DNA of 39,383 nt from positions 1 to 39,383 of the forward strand of contig NZ_PYSY02000004.1 in NCBI RefSeq assembly GCF_003049685.1, written 5' to 3'. Source of the DNA: Brucella pituitosa (lineage in GTDB: Bacteria; Pseudomonadota; Alphaproteobacteria; Rhizobiales; Rhizobiaceae). Numbering within the stretch: position 1 is the stretch's first letter; each line of letters opens with the position of its first letter. Both the position numbers and the translations under genes were made by a program. Positions 10,105-16,393 of the stretch are shown here, piece by piece. The notes beneath the pieces were generated by a model. That model was not told the origin of the DNA. It worked only from the letters and a program-made list of their open reading frames with translations, and did not search any database.

Positions 10105-10705
10105 GTGAGCCACCAGCCAGATTCCGACGCCGGCCGGGTGCTCATCGGCTATGCTCGCGTCTCGACGCGCGGCCAGGACCTGGACCAGCAGCGCGCCACC
10201 CTCGGCGCGGTCGGCTGCATCCGTATTTTCGAGGAAAAAGCATCCGGGGCGAAGCGCGACCGGCCGGAGCTGGCGCGGATGCTCGACCATCTGCGCGCCG
10301 GCGATGTGGTGACGATCACCAGACTTGACCGCCTTGCCCGATCGACGGCCGACCTTCTGGCGATCGCGGAGCGGATCAACGAGGCCGGCGCTGACCTGCG
10401 CTCGCTGGCAGAGCCGTGGGCCGACACGACGACGCCGGCCGGGCGCATGGTGCTGACCGTCTTCGCCGGTATGGCCGAGTTCGAGCGGTCCTTGATCGTG
10501 GAGCGCACGAGCGCCGGCCGGATCGCGGCGAAGGCCCGGCGTGCGGTTCGGTCCCTCCCCTTCCCTGTCGGCCGAGCAGATCGCGCACGCTCGCCAGCTC
10601 ATCCACGATGACAAGAAACCCGTCGCGGCGGTTGCCCGGCTTCTAGGCGTGCATCGTGCGACCCTCTACCGGGCGCTTGATACCGTGACGGCTGAGGAAG
10701 CATGA
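10105..10705 (+). pseudogene. Serine resolvase (copy 1, frameshifted)
   Basis: Same gene as the intact 37229-37831. Two bases are missing near 10539 (in KARGVRFG), which destroys the C-terminal helix-turn-helix frame. The catalytic domain is intact. Probably a sequencing error. Confidence 0.8.
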
Positions 10706-10732
10706 TTACATGCTTGCAAGAAATCATGTTTG
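10701..10732. repeat. Phased CATG octad array 1
   Basis: Consecutive octads read CATGATTA, CATGCTTG, CAAGAAAT, CATGTTTG. Tetrads fall at 10701, 10709, 10717 (CAAG variant) and 10725, all in 8-bp phase. The first overlaps the resolvase stop, and the array lies about 100 bases before the small RHH gene. It is one of five such arrays on the backbone. Confidence 0.6.
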
Positions 10733-10826
10733 CCCGCTGTTAGTCAGCGGCCGACCAACCCCTGGTTTTAGCGGCCCGGATTCAAGAGCTTGCAGAATCA
10801 GCAATTTCGGCGTTACCACTTACTGT

Positions 10827-11042
10827 ATGAGTCGTAGCCCTACAGCCATTCCAGCCCGTGAACGTGTCGCCGCCATGCGTGCGCGGCGTGAAGCTGCTGG
10901 CATGGCGCGCGTGTGGGCCGACCTGCCGGGCGAACTGGTTGCACAGTTGGACCGGGCCAAGCAGCAAAAGGGCGCGCAATCCCGCGCGCCGATCATCGAG
11001 GAAGCCTTGAGGTTTTATTTCGAGAAGCAGCAAGGGGCATAA
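10827..11042 (+). CDS. Small ribbon-helix-helix (CopG/Arc-like) DNA-binding protein (intact copy)
   Basis: A 71-residue basic protein. The C-terminal half (VWADLPGELVAQLDRA... followed by SRAPIIEEALRFYFEK) has the beta strand, helix, helix pattern of ribbon-helix-helix repressors. In these a dimer inserts the strand pair in the DNA major groove. The start is the ATG at 10827. On plasmids such proteins control copy number, partition or resolvase genes. It lies between the resolvase and repA and is followed at once by a strong terminator, so it is probably its own transcript or the end of the resolvase transcript. It is a candidate binder of the phased CATG arrays. The copy at 37953-38169 has one extra A and is out of frame. 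Confidence 0.7.
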   Translation: MSRSPTAIPARERVAAMRARREAAGMARVWADLPGELVAQLDRAKQQKGAQSRAPIIEEALRFYFEKQQGA

Positions 11043-11046
11043 CGGC

Positions 11047-11080
11047 AAAACGCCCGACCGTTGGCGCGGTCGAGCGTTTT
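11047..11080 (+). terminator. Rho-independent terminator after the RHH gene (copy 1)
   Basis: AAAACGCCCGACC at 11047-11059 pairs with GGTCGAGCGTTTT at 11068-11080 with one mismatch and an eight-base loop, ending in TTTT. It sits four bases after the RHH stop and isolates repA from the upstream genes. Same at 38174-38207. Confidence 0.75.
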
Positions 11081-11150
11081 ATAGGCCGTCAGACACACCG
11101 TAGGTCAGGGGTCCGCTAACTCTCCCCTTATCTACGCTATAGCCCTCCAA

Positions 11151-11173
11151 TTCGCAAGATTGATTCTTGCGAA
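11151..11173. promoter_or_regulatory. 9-bp inverted repeat upstream of repA (copy 1)
   Basis: TTCGCAAGA at 11151-11159 and TCTTGCGAA at 11165-11173 are perfect inverted arms with a five-base spacer. They lie 63 bases before the repA ATG. The position suits an operator for Rep autoregulation or for the upstream RHH protein, or an mRNA hairpin. Same at 38278-38300. Confidence 0.5.
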
Positions 11174-11207
11174 AGCGGGGAAGCTGTGTCCGCCGTCCAA
11201 CGCCGTC

Positions 11208-11243
11208 ATGTCCTCCAAATGGAAGGACGAAGGACAATGTTGA
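11208..11243 (+). CDS. Possible 11-codon leader peptide overlapping the repA start
   Basis: An ATG at 11208 opens a short frame, MSSKWKDEGQC, whose TGA stop (11241-11243) overlaps the repA ATG at 11237. The arrangement is identical in copy 2. Overlapping leader peptides control Rep translation in some plasmid families, for instance tap-repA of IncFII. A ribosome-binding site for it is weak. Low confidence. Confidence 0.25.
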   Translation: MSSKWKDEGQC

Positions 11244-12108
11244 GGACGCAATTCGCGGCCGCGATCGGCTGTGCGCATAAACACGCGCTTGATGACATCA
11301 TGCGGGAGGTGTGGACGCATTACAGCGTCGGCCAGCTCTCCGAGGAAGACGCCGGCCAGCTTTCCACGCTTGCCCATGAGCGCCGCGCCGCGTGGCAGGG
11401 ATCGGGACAGACCGTGCTTGGCCTGGTCTTCCCGCCCCCCGCCGATGCCCGACGCCGGTTCGCCGGCGCAGCCATTTCAAGGGGCGATCGGAGGGCCGGA
11501 TATGGCGGCCGACGACACGCAAGGACGTGCAGGCGATCTTGAAGGCGGCCGAAATCTACAACGAGGCCGGTTTGCAGGAGAAGGGCGAGCGCAGCGGTCC
11601 GCTCGGATCGGTGGCGCTGGACGTGCTGCGGCTGTTCGTCAATCTGATCGACTTCCGCACCGGCCGCCTGGAGCCGTCAATCACCACGATCATGGATCGC
11701 CTGGGCCGCTCACGCGATACGATCGTGCGAGCGCTGAAGAACCTGCGGGCGCATGGCTTCATCGACTGGCTACGCCGCTATGAGCCGACCGGGAACGAGG
11801 GCGCGGCCCCAGGTGCAGCAGGCGAGCAATGCCTATCGCCTGTCCCTGCCGGAAAAGGCGCGGCAGTTTCTTGGCCGGTTCGGTAAGGCCCCTCCCCCGC
11901 CTGCGGATCACGGACAGGATCAGCAGGCATGGAGCGAGCAATCGGCGCTTACAGGAAGGTCCTGCCCCTCGATGAGCGGACGCAGCTCGATGTTGGCGAT
12001 AGTCCGCTCGGGAAAGCGCTTGTGAACATGGCAAAGACCTTCATGAAACGTGAGTCCGATAAGCAGACTGAATCCCCCTCTAATTCTATTCTCTATGTGA
12101 AAACATAA
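11237..12108 (+). pseudogene. repA: Plasmid replication initiator RepA (copy 1, frameshifted)
   Basis: Copy of 38366-39243. The frame is lost near 11445-11490 (also affected in copy 2), near 11800 and near 11935. The ATG at 11237 has AAGGA upstream. The winged-helix segment (SITTIMDRLGRSRDTIVRAL) is readable. Likely one gene of about 290 codons. Confidence 0.7.
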
Positions 12109-12124
12109 GCGGACGCCGCTGTTC

Positions 12125-12177
12125 GGGCCGCTCACGCGGCCCTGCGGCGGTTCCGGACCGCGTAATAGGCGGTCCGG
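12125..12177. terminator. Two GC-rich hairpins downstream of repA
   Basis: GGGCCGC/GCGGCCC (12125-12131 and 12136-12142, loop of four) is followed by CCGGACCGC/GCGGTCCGG (12153-12161 and 12169-12177, loop of seven). Both stems are perfect. There is no T-run, so they may stop transcription only weakly, or be structures of the replication origin. The rest of 12109-12280 has no gene. Confidence 0.45.
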
Positions 12178-12280
12178 TTCGGCACCCTCAGAGCAAAATC
12201 CCCACCCGCAGCGCCTGCGGCTAATGTCGCATGGGCTTTCGAGAAGGAATGGGTGGTGAGGGCGACGCAAAATATAAAAT

Positions 12281-12304
12281 CATGTAATCATGCTTGCATG
12301 TCGG
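12281..12304. repeat. Phased CATG octad array 2
   Basis: CATGTAAT, CATGCTTG, CATGTCGG: CATG at 12281, 12289 and 12297, exactly 8 bp apart. The array ends about 46 bases before the sprT-like start, in promoter position. Confidence 0.6.
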
Positions 12305-12323
12305 CCAGAAATATGTGATTATT

Positions 12324-12339
12324 GTTTCGTACGATACAA
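12324..12339. promoter_or_regulatory. 16-bp near-perfect palindrome before the sprT-like gene
   Basis: TGTTTCGTACGATACA has a perfect TCGTACGA core (12327-12334) and one mismatched pair. It ends 11 bases before the ATG at 12351. It may be an operator for a dimeric repressor. Confidence 0.4.
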
Positions 12340-12350
12340 AATAAGCTGCC

Positions 12351-13004
12351 ATGTCCCCCGCCAATCCGACCGCAAAAACCTACGCCGCGCTGAATCAAGC
12401 GTTCGACGTTTTCAACGATCGCCTGTTTGGCGGCGAGCTGCCGGCCTGCCTCGTGACATTGCAGCGCAAAAACAAAGCCTATGGCTATTTCGCGGGCGGC
12501 CGGTTCGGATCGAAGGACGGCGCGGAGATCACTGACGAAATCGCTCTGAATCCGTCGCATTTCAAAAGCCGAACCGACGAGCAGAGCCTTTCCACCCTCG
12601 CCCATGAGATGGCGCACCTTTGGCAGCATCATTTCGGCAAGCCGTCGCGCGCCGGCTACCACAACAAGGAATGGGCCGCGAAAATGCAGGAGATCGGCTT
12701 GCACCCTTCGGATACCGGCCAGCCCGGCGGCAAGGAAACCGGGCAGTCATGCAGCCATTACATTGTCGAGGGCGGTCGCTATGCCCGCGTCTTTGCCGAG
12801 CTGGCGGCGCAGCCCGACTTTACCGCCCTCTATGTCGAGCTTTGGGACGATGCCGCCGCCCGGAAGGCGCGCAAGGCGAAATCGGCCAGCAAGACCCGTT
12901 ACACCTGCCCGTCATGTGAGTTGAACGCCTGGGCGAAACCCGGTGTCCGCCTGATTTGCGGCGAGTGCGACGAGCCGATGGCGGCCGCTGAGGAAGCGGA
13001 GTAG
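12351..13004 (+). CDS. SprT-like zinc metalloprotease-domain protein
   Basis: A 217-residue protein, intact. Residues 85-89 are HEMAH, the HExxH zinc site, and the third ligand is probably His104 in AGYHNKEW. A C-terminal zinc ribbon near residues 182-207 contains CPSC and CGEC. This is the SprT-like architecture; eukaryotic SPRTN of this fold cleaves DNA-protein crosslinks, but bacterial members are mostly uncharacterised. It begins at an ATG with a palindrome and a CATG array in front. Between repA and parA it is part of the plasmid core. A role in clearing protein-DNA complexes during replication or transfer, or in anti-restriction, is inference only. Confidence 0.75.
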   Translation: MSPANPTAKTYAALNQAFDVFNDRLFGGELPACLVTLQRKNKAYGYFAGGRFGSKDGAEITDEIALNPSHFKSRTDEQSLSTLAHEMAHLWQHHFGKPSRAGYHNKEWAAKMQEIGLHPSDTGQPGGKETGQSCSHYIVEGGRYARVFAELAAQPDFTALYVELWDDAAARKARKAKSASKTRYTCPSCELNAWAKPGVRLICGECDEPMAAAEEAE

Positions 13005-13017
13005 TTAACCTTTCCTG

Positions 13018-13089
13018 CATGAAAACATGCTTTCATGTATTGTAGAAAGCATGTAGCCTTTATTTCATGAAAGGATGCAAACATGATAA
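13018..13089. repeat. Phased CATG octad array 3 (parA promoter/start, candidate centromere)
   Basis: This is the longest array: nine octads in exact 8-bp phase from 13018 to 13089. Six begin CATG (13018, 13026, 13034, 13050, 13066, 13082), one GATG (13074), and two are divergent (13042, 13058). Octads include CATGAAAA, CATGCTTT and CATGAAAG. The last CATG contains the parA ATG, so a bound protein would block parA expression. Position and form resemble a parS/operator of an RHH-ParA partition system. Confidence 0.65.
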
Positions 13090-13743
13090 CAGTGGCGTTC
13101 TGCACGCAAAAGGGCGGGACCGGCAAGACGACGATCGCGACGGCGCTTGCGGTCGCGGCTCACCTGGCCGGGAAGAAATCGGCCCTGCTCGATCTCGACC
13201 CACAGACAAACGCCGTCAACTGGTTCGACCGGCGCAAGGGCGACGGCCCGGACGTTGCCTCGATCCAGCCCGGCGCTATCCGGCGCTCGCTGGACGCCTA
13301 TCGCGGCCTTGGCATGGATTGGGTGTTCATCGACACGCCCGGCAAGATGGAAAGCGCCTCGGTCGAGGCGGCCAAGCACGCCGATATAGTGCTGGTCCCG
13401 TCGCAGGCGCAGATATTTTCGATTGAAACTTTGGAGCCGCTAAAGCGGCTTCTCGACATGGCCGGCAGTCCGCCAACGTTCGTTGTGCTCAATCTGGTGC
13501 ATCCGAACGCCGGGGGCAGGGCGGTTGACGATGCCGCCGCGATTGCCGCGAGCTTCAACGTGAAGGTTGCCCCCCATCCATGTGTCGCGGCTGAAAACCT
13601 ATGAGGACGCCCCGGCCTTGGGGCAAGACGCCGCAGGAGCTGGAACCGCATGGCCGTGCGGCCCAGGAAGTCGCCGGCCTGTTCACGTTCCTTTCAGAGC
13701 AGGCAAGCATGATTACAGGAAATCATGAAAGGATGAAAGCATG
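13083..13743 (+). pseudogene. parA: ParA-family partition ATPase (frameshifted twice near the C-terminus, probably sequence errors)
   Basis: A ParA/MinD-type ATPase that drives plasmid segregation on the nucleoid. The deviant Walker A is at residues 9-17 (QKGGTGKTT), LLDLDPQTNAVNW follows, and DWVFIDTPG is the Walker A' region. At about 205-220 residues it is the short class without an N-terminal HTH. The frame is lost at a C-run near 13570 and again in the G-run near 13621. Correcting one base at each gives a continuous C-terminus (APIHVSRLKTYEDAPALG ... HERMKA) ending at 13743 with an ATGA overlap to the next gene. The ATG sits in the last octad of array 3. Only one copy of this region exists in the window. 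Confidence 0.8.
13700..13743. repeat. Phased CATG octad array 4 (start of the parA partner gene)
   Basis: Octads CAGGCAAG, CATGATTA, CAGGAAAT, CATGAAAG, GATGAAAG and then CATG at 13740, all in 8-bp phase. It lies within the parA 3' end. The last CATG contains the ATG of the following gene (13741). With array 3 it frames parA on both sides. Confidence 0.6.
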
Positions 13744-14061
13744 AGCCGCAAGCCTTCGCTTCTCGCCGCTGCGATCAAGACCGCAGAGCAACCCGCATCC
13801 GCGCCGGAGGCTCCGTCAGAGCCGCAAGGGAGCGCGCCAGCTTCGCAGCCGGCCGGGAGCTATGTTGCGCCCTCGCGTGCTAACAAGCTCGGCAGAACGC
13901 ATTTCCTGCCGCCCGCCTATTGGGAGACGCTGGACGAACTCAGTTTTCGCAGCAGGGATGAGAAGGGCAAGCGGATTCCGAAGGAGCGGCTTGTTGCCGA
14001 GGCGCTGAACCTGCTTTTTGCCAAATACAATTATCCGGTTGTCCGTGAGGATGGGGATTGA
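13741..14061 (+). CDS. Small ParA-partner protein, putative centromere-binding (RHH-like)
   Basis: A 106-residue protein directly behind parA with an ATGA overlap. The N-terminal 50 residues are low-complexity, rich in Ala, Pro, Ser and Glu. The C-terminal half (RTHFLPPAYWETLDELSFRS ... RIPKERLVAEALNLLFAKY) looks like a strand plus two helices, the layout of ribbon-helix-helix DNA-binding domains. Small RHH proteins of this size (ParG, omega) partner short ParAs. I assign it as the centromere-binding partner by position and fold impression, with no recognised family match. It may bind the CATG octads, since its own start codon lies in one. Confidence 0.6.
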   Translation: MSRKPSLLAAAIKTAEQPASAPEAPSEPQGSAPASQPAGSYVAPSRANKLGRTHFLPPAYWETLDELSFRSRDEKGKRIPKERLVAEALNLLFAKYNYPVVREDGD

Positions 14062-14064
14062 AAA

Positions 14065-14098
14065 TATAACAATATGCACTATAGTTTAGAGTGTTATA
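14065..14098 (+). promoter_or_regulatory. Toxin-antitoxin operator: 7-bp inverted repeat
   Basis: TATAACA (14065-14071) and TGTTATA (14092-14098) are perfect inverted arms in an AT-rich stretch, ten bases before the toxin GTG. This is the expected place for autorepression by the antitoxin. Confidence 0.55.
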
Positions 14099-14108
14099 GC
14101 GAGGCTTC

Positions 14109-14492
14109 GTGCGGATTTTCTTGACCAGAGGCGTTGTGCGGTTCGCTCGCAGGCAACGGATTGCTGACGCCAGCTTGGGCGAGGCGATCGAGCGGGCCGA
14201 GCGCGGCACGATCGACGCCGATCTTGGTGGCGGCCTCATCAAGCAACGCGTGGCGCGGCTCGGTCAGGGACGCTCTGGCGGGTTTCGGATGATCGTCGCC
14301 TATCGGGCTGCTGGTCGCGCGGTGTTTCTGTATGCGTTCGCCAAGAGCGACCGTGACAACATCGACGCTGACGAGTTGGAAGCCCTGCGTACGATCGGCG
14401 CTAATTGGCTTGCCGCGTCGGCCGAGCTGGTCGGGCAAGCCATTGAGGACGGAGATTTGAAGGAGATCGAGCATGACGACGACGAAGCCTAG
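14109..14492 (+). CDS. RelE/HigB-superfamily toxin of a type II toxin-antitoxin pair
   Basis: A 127-residue toxin-like protein. It starts at a GTG with GAGG upstream. The pattern GLIKQRVARLGQGRSGGFRMIVAYR followed by AVFLYAFAKSDRDNID matches the RelE/ParE/HigB-fold family whose genes precede their antitoxins. These toxins usually cleave mRNA at the ribosome. The next gene overlaps it by 20 bases and encodes an HTH antitoxin, so the order is toxin then antitoxin, as in higBA. It probably stabilises the plasmid by post-segregational killing. Confidence 0.8.
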   Translation: MRIFLTRGVVRFARRQRIADASLGEAIERAERGTIDADLGGGLIKQRVARLGQGRSGGFRMIVAYRAAGRAVFLYAFAKSDRDNIDADELEALRTIGANWLAASAELVGQAIEDGDLKEIEHDDDEA

Positions 14493-14800
14493 CCGCCTTT
14501 CCCGCGAAATCGCGGAAATGGCCGGCGCGCAACGCCGCCTCGGGATCATGGACGAGGCGACCTATGAAGATCACGGCGCGGCATCTTGGAGAGACCTTGC
14601 CGACCGAAGCGCCGATGACGGGCGCGGACGTGCGGGCCGTGCGCGAGCAGGCGCACCTTAGCCAAGCCGCCTTCGGCCGTTATCTCAACGTGACGCCCGG
14701 CTATGTGTCGCAGCTAGAGCGCGGCGAGGCGCAGGCCAAGGGGCCGGCGCTGGCCTTGTTGAACGTCATTCGCCGGCGAGGCATTGAGGCGCTGCATTAA
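14473..14800 (+). pseudogene. HTH (Xre-type) antitoxin, frameshifted by one missing A (probably error)
   Basis: The N-terminus MTTTKPSRLSREIAEMAG runs to ATYE. A missing A near 14565 moves the rest to another frame, which continues KITARHLGETLPTEAPMTG and then a clear HTH: REQAHLSQAAFGRYLNVTPG YVSQLERG. Adding one base gives about 108 residues, a normal HigA-type antitoxin. A truly broken antitoxin beside an intact toxin would be unlikely to survive, which supports a sequence error. Confidence 0.75.
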
Positions 14801-14813
14801 TAGGGCGCGCAAT

Positions 14814-14841
14814 CATGCTTGCATGTAAGCGTGTAAGCAAT
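14814..14841. repeat. Phased CATG octad array 5
   Basis: CATGCTTG, CATGTAAG, CGTGTAAG, CAAT: tetrads at 14814, 14822, 14830 and 14838 in 8-bp phase. It lies just after the antitoxin stop. The CATGCTTG unit is also found in arrays 1 and 2. Confidence 0.5.
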
Positions 14842-14843
14842 AC

Positions 14844-14895
14844 GCCCCCGGCCGCCTTTACGGCCCTAGATGATGAGAGCAGGCCGGCCGGGGGC
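14844..14895. repeat. 11-bp perfect inverted repeat
   Basis: GCCCCCGGCCG (14844-14854) and CGGCCGGGGGC (14885-14895) could form a strong stem with a 30-base loop. It lies after the toxin-antitoxin operon; it may end that transcript or be part of a maintenance site. A further small hairpin, GCGGC/GCCGC, is at 14910-14923. No gene is seen from 14801 to 15001. Confidence 0.5.
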
Positions 14896-14991
14896 TAGCG
14901 TCGTGCCGAGCGGCGGAAGCCGCGACCGGCCCGGAGGCGAACGCGCCCTTACGTCGCGCTGTAGTGAGCCGGAGGGCCGCCAGTGACAAAG

Positions 14992-15012
14992 CCCCGGTGC
15001 GTCAGCGCCGGG
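14992..15012 (-). terminator. Hairpin at the end of the minus-strand ORF
   Basis: CCCGGCGC and GCACCGGG (minus-strand reading) pair around TGAC, followed by GCTTTGT. It overlaps the stop of the 15002-15202 frame, a fitting place for a weak intrinsic terminator. Confidence 0.4.
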
Positions 15013-15202
15013 ACCGCTTTTCCCATCTGGCCGGCTCGGGCAGGGGGGTTTTGAACTTCTCCCGCAACCGTGCTTTCATTTCCTCACCCGAAATACCCGG
15101 CCGGGGATCATCGGCCGCCGCCTGTATGCTGCGCTTGAGCAGTTCCCGGCGTAGATCGGCATGGGGTTCCAGCTCCTTATGTTCGCTCAGGATCACGAAC
15201 AC
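15002..15202 (-). CDS. Short hypothetical protein, probably the 3' remainder of a gene cut by the adjacent element
   Basis: A 66-codon frame from a GTG at 15202. The sequence RRELLKRSIQAAADDPRPGI and EEMKARLREKFK is helical and charged, reminiscent of small antitoxin or stability proteins, but I cannot name a family. The first codon abuts the left inverted repeat of the 15203-15655 element, so an original upstream part may have been removed by the insertion. Function not assigned. Confidence 0.4.
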   Translation of the reverse strand: MFVILSEHKELEPHADLRRELLKRSIQAAADDPRPGISGEEMKARLREKFKTPLPEPARWEKRSRR

Positions 15203-15655
15203 GGGGGCGTTTGCGGGAGAGGGCGAAATCCTACGTTAGTGGTCAATGGGGAGCTTAATGCTAACCAACCTGCCGAAAGGGTCTTAACCTGCGATAGAAT
15301 GGAAGTTGTTTATGGTACATTTGTACCTTCTGGCCGCTGTGGTCGGCGCAATCATTTATGCAGTATCAAAAGGCTATAGACCGCTATCGCGCCTTTTGCT
15401 TTCATTGCTCGCATTCGTTGCGCTATCCGCAGTCGTGACCTACGGCATCGTACAAATCGGGGATCGTCCACTTGAAGGTTCCCGTATTGTTGGCCCAAGC
15501 TAATAGCGGGTTGTTTCACAAACGAAGGTTTGCGATACAGATATGGCAACCCGTCTTGTTTTCGAGAATTGTGTTTCTAAACCCGTATCACAATCAATGT
15601 ACGGTCAACCATAGCCGCTAACGTAGGATTTCGCCCCCCTCCCGCAAACGAACCC
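15203..15655. mobile_element. 453-bp miniature element with 38-bp Tn3-like terminal inverted repeats
   Basis: The left end (15203-15239, 37 bases) and right end (15618-15655, 38 bases) are inverted copies. Both start GGG and share CGTTTGCGGGAG, then GGGCGAAATCCTACGTTAG. Only a few positions differ, including one indel in a G-run. An outer G-run, a length of 38 bp and an inner ACGTTAG end are features of Tn3-family ends. No transposase is inside, so it resembles a TIME/MITE moved in trans. I see no five-base target duplication (AACAC left, AAGTT right). The interior is less GC-rich than the backbone and carries one small ORF. Confidence 0.65.
15312..15503 (+). CDS. Small two-helix membrane protein inside the miniature element
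   Basis: 63 codons from the ATG at 15312 (a TTG two codons earlier is possible). Two hydrophobic segments (YLLAAVVGAIIYAV and LLLSLLAFVALSAVVTYGIV) are joined by a basic turn KGYRPLSR, consistent with an inner-membrane hairpin. No recognised family. The ribosome-binding site is weak. It is the only frame inside the mobile element and may be cargo. Confidence 0.4.
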   Translation: MVHLYLLAAVVGAIIYAVSKGYRPLSRLLLSLLAFVALSAVVTYGIVQIGDRPLEGSRIVGPS

Positions 15656-15918
15656 AAGTTGGCCAAAATCCCACGTTCGGGCCGACTAGCCCAATATGCG
15701 AAATGACGCTCGGCGGGAAAAGGTCAGGTTCACGATGTGAACCTCTACCGTATATCTGTGCCCCTTTAATGTTCAGGGGCCAAAATGAACGCGCCGACTT
15801 GCAGCAGATAGCGCCCGCCCCGGAGCGGCGAGAGAATGACGCTAATCAACGCCCATACCGGATCGCGGGCGGCCGCGCAGCATGTTCTTGAACGCGGCCC
15901 ATGCAAGTGTCGCCTGAT
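15656..15918. other. No gene seen; two hairpins downstream of traD
   Basis: No frame here is convincing. AGGTTCAC/GTGAACCT (15726-15733 and 15737-15744) is a perfect 8-bp stem with a three-base loop. GCCCCT/AGGGGC (15760-15765 and 15775-15780) is a second stem. Lying beyond the 3' end of minus-strand traD they could end its transcript, though neither has a good T-run. Confidence 0.4.
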
Positions 15919-16221
15919 TCATGAACCGGCCTCCCCGGCGCTCCCTGCCGTTTGCGCATCGGCCGCCTTGCCGAGCAGATCGGCAAAGAGTTCCTTGTCG
16001 CCATCGCGCGTCAGGAAGCCGGGCAGCTCGCGGCGAAGCCAGTCGCCCAAGTCGCGCGAAAACTGATCGGGTCCGCCTTCCAGCCGATGCAGGACGAGCG
16101 CGCCGAGCAACACCTTGCGGCGTGTATCGTTGGCGCGTTCCTGTTTCGACAACCTGGCCTTGAGCGTGGCCCTTTGCGCATCCAGTTGAGCTAGCCGTTC
16201 TTCAATGGATTTTCGCGCCAT
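15919..16221 (-). CDS. traD: Conjugal transfer protein TraD (Ti-plasmid type)
   Basis: A 100-residue charged, helical protein. The start MARKSIEERLAQLDAQRATL and the core ERANDTRRKVLLGALVLHRL are the hallmark of the small TraD of Agrobacterium/rhizobial transfer regions (not the coupling-protein TraD of F). It is an accessory mobilization factor probably acting at oriT. It is divergent from traA with 266 bases between, which hold the oriT candidate; this is the Ti-like layout. No traC or traG is present in the window. Confidence 0.8.
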   Translation of the reverse strand: MARKSIEERLAQLDAQRATLKARLSKQERANDTRRKVLLGALVLHRLEGGPDQFSRDLGDWLRRELPGFLTRDGDKELFADLLGKAADAQTAGSAGEAGS

Positions 16222-16393
16222 GTCTCAAATCTCCCTTTCCGGTTGCTTACCAAGACTATCAGGCCAGTTCAGATTTTCCAGTGGTTGCCTGTTCCGCTTG
16301 AAAATTCGACGGATTTGCAGCACAATCGCGGCCTCAGTTCATAGCATCGGCATAGCCGCAAGCGCCACACCGAACGGGCGAAGAGGAAGCGAT

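Larger units (their letters stand above)
1..12219. repeat. Contig terminal redundancy, copy 1
   Basis: This stretch is the same sequence as 27152-39350, apart from scattered one- to three-base indels and a few substitutions. The offset between matching landmarks drifts only from about 27,107 to 27,135. Indels fall mostly in short homopolymers, and each copy is broken where the other is intact. The first 700 bases are the noisiest. The simplest reading is a circular molecule assembled past its start. A real 12-kb duplication is the alternative. Confidence 0.85.

Noticed and set aside
10105..10705. Resolvase as part of a complete Tn3 transposon carrying the catabolic genes
   Set aside because: No Tn3 transposase and no matching 38-bp ends around the operon are seen. 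The only Tn3-like ends enclose the 453-bp element elsewhere.
14940..14960. Second oriT candidate GCGCCCTTACGTCGCGC
   Set aside because: It has the GCGCCCT core but no adjoining inverted repeat of the right form and does not lie in the traD-traA gap; the site at 16394-16430 fits better.
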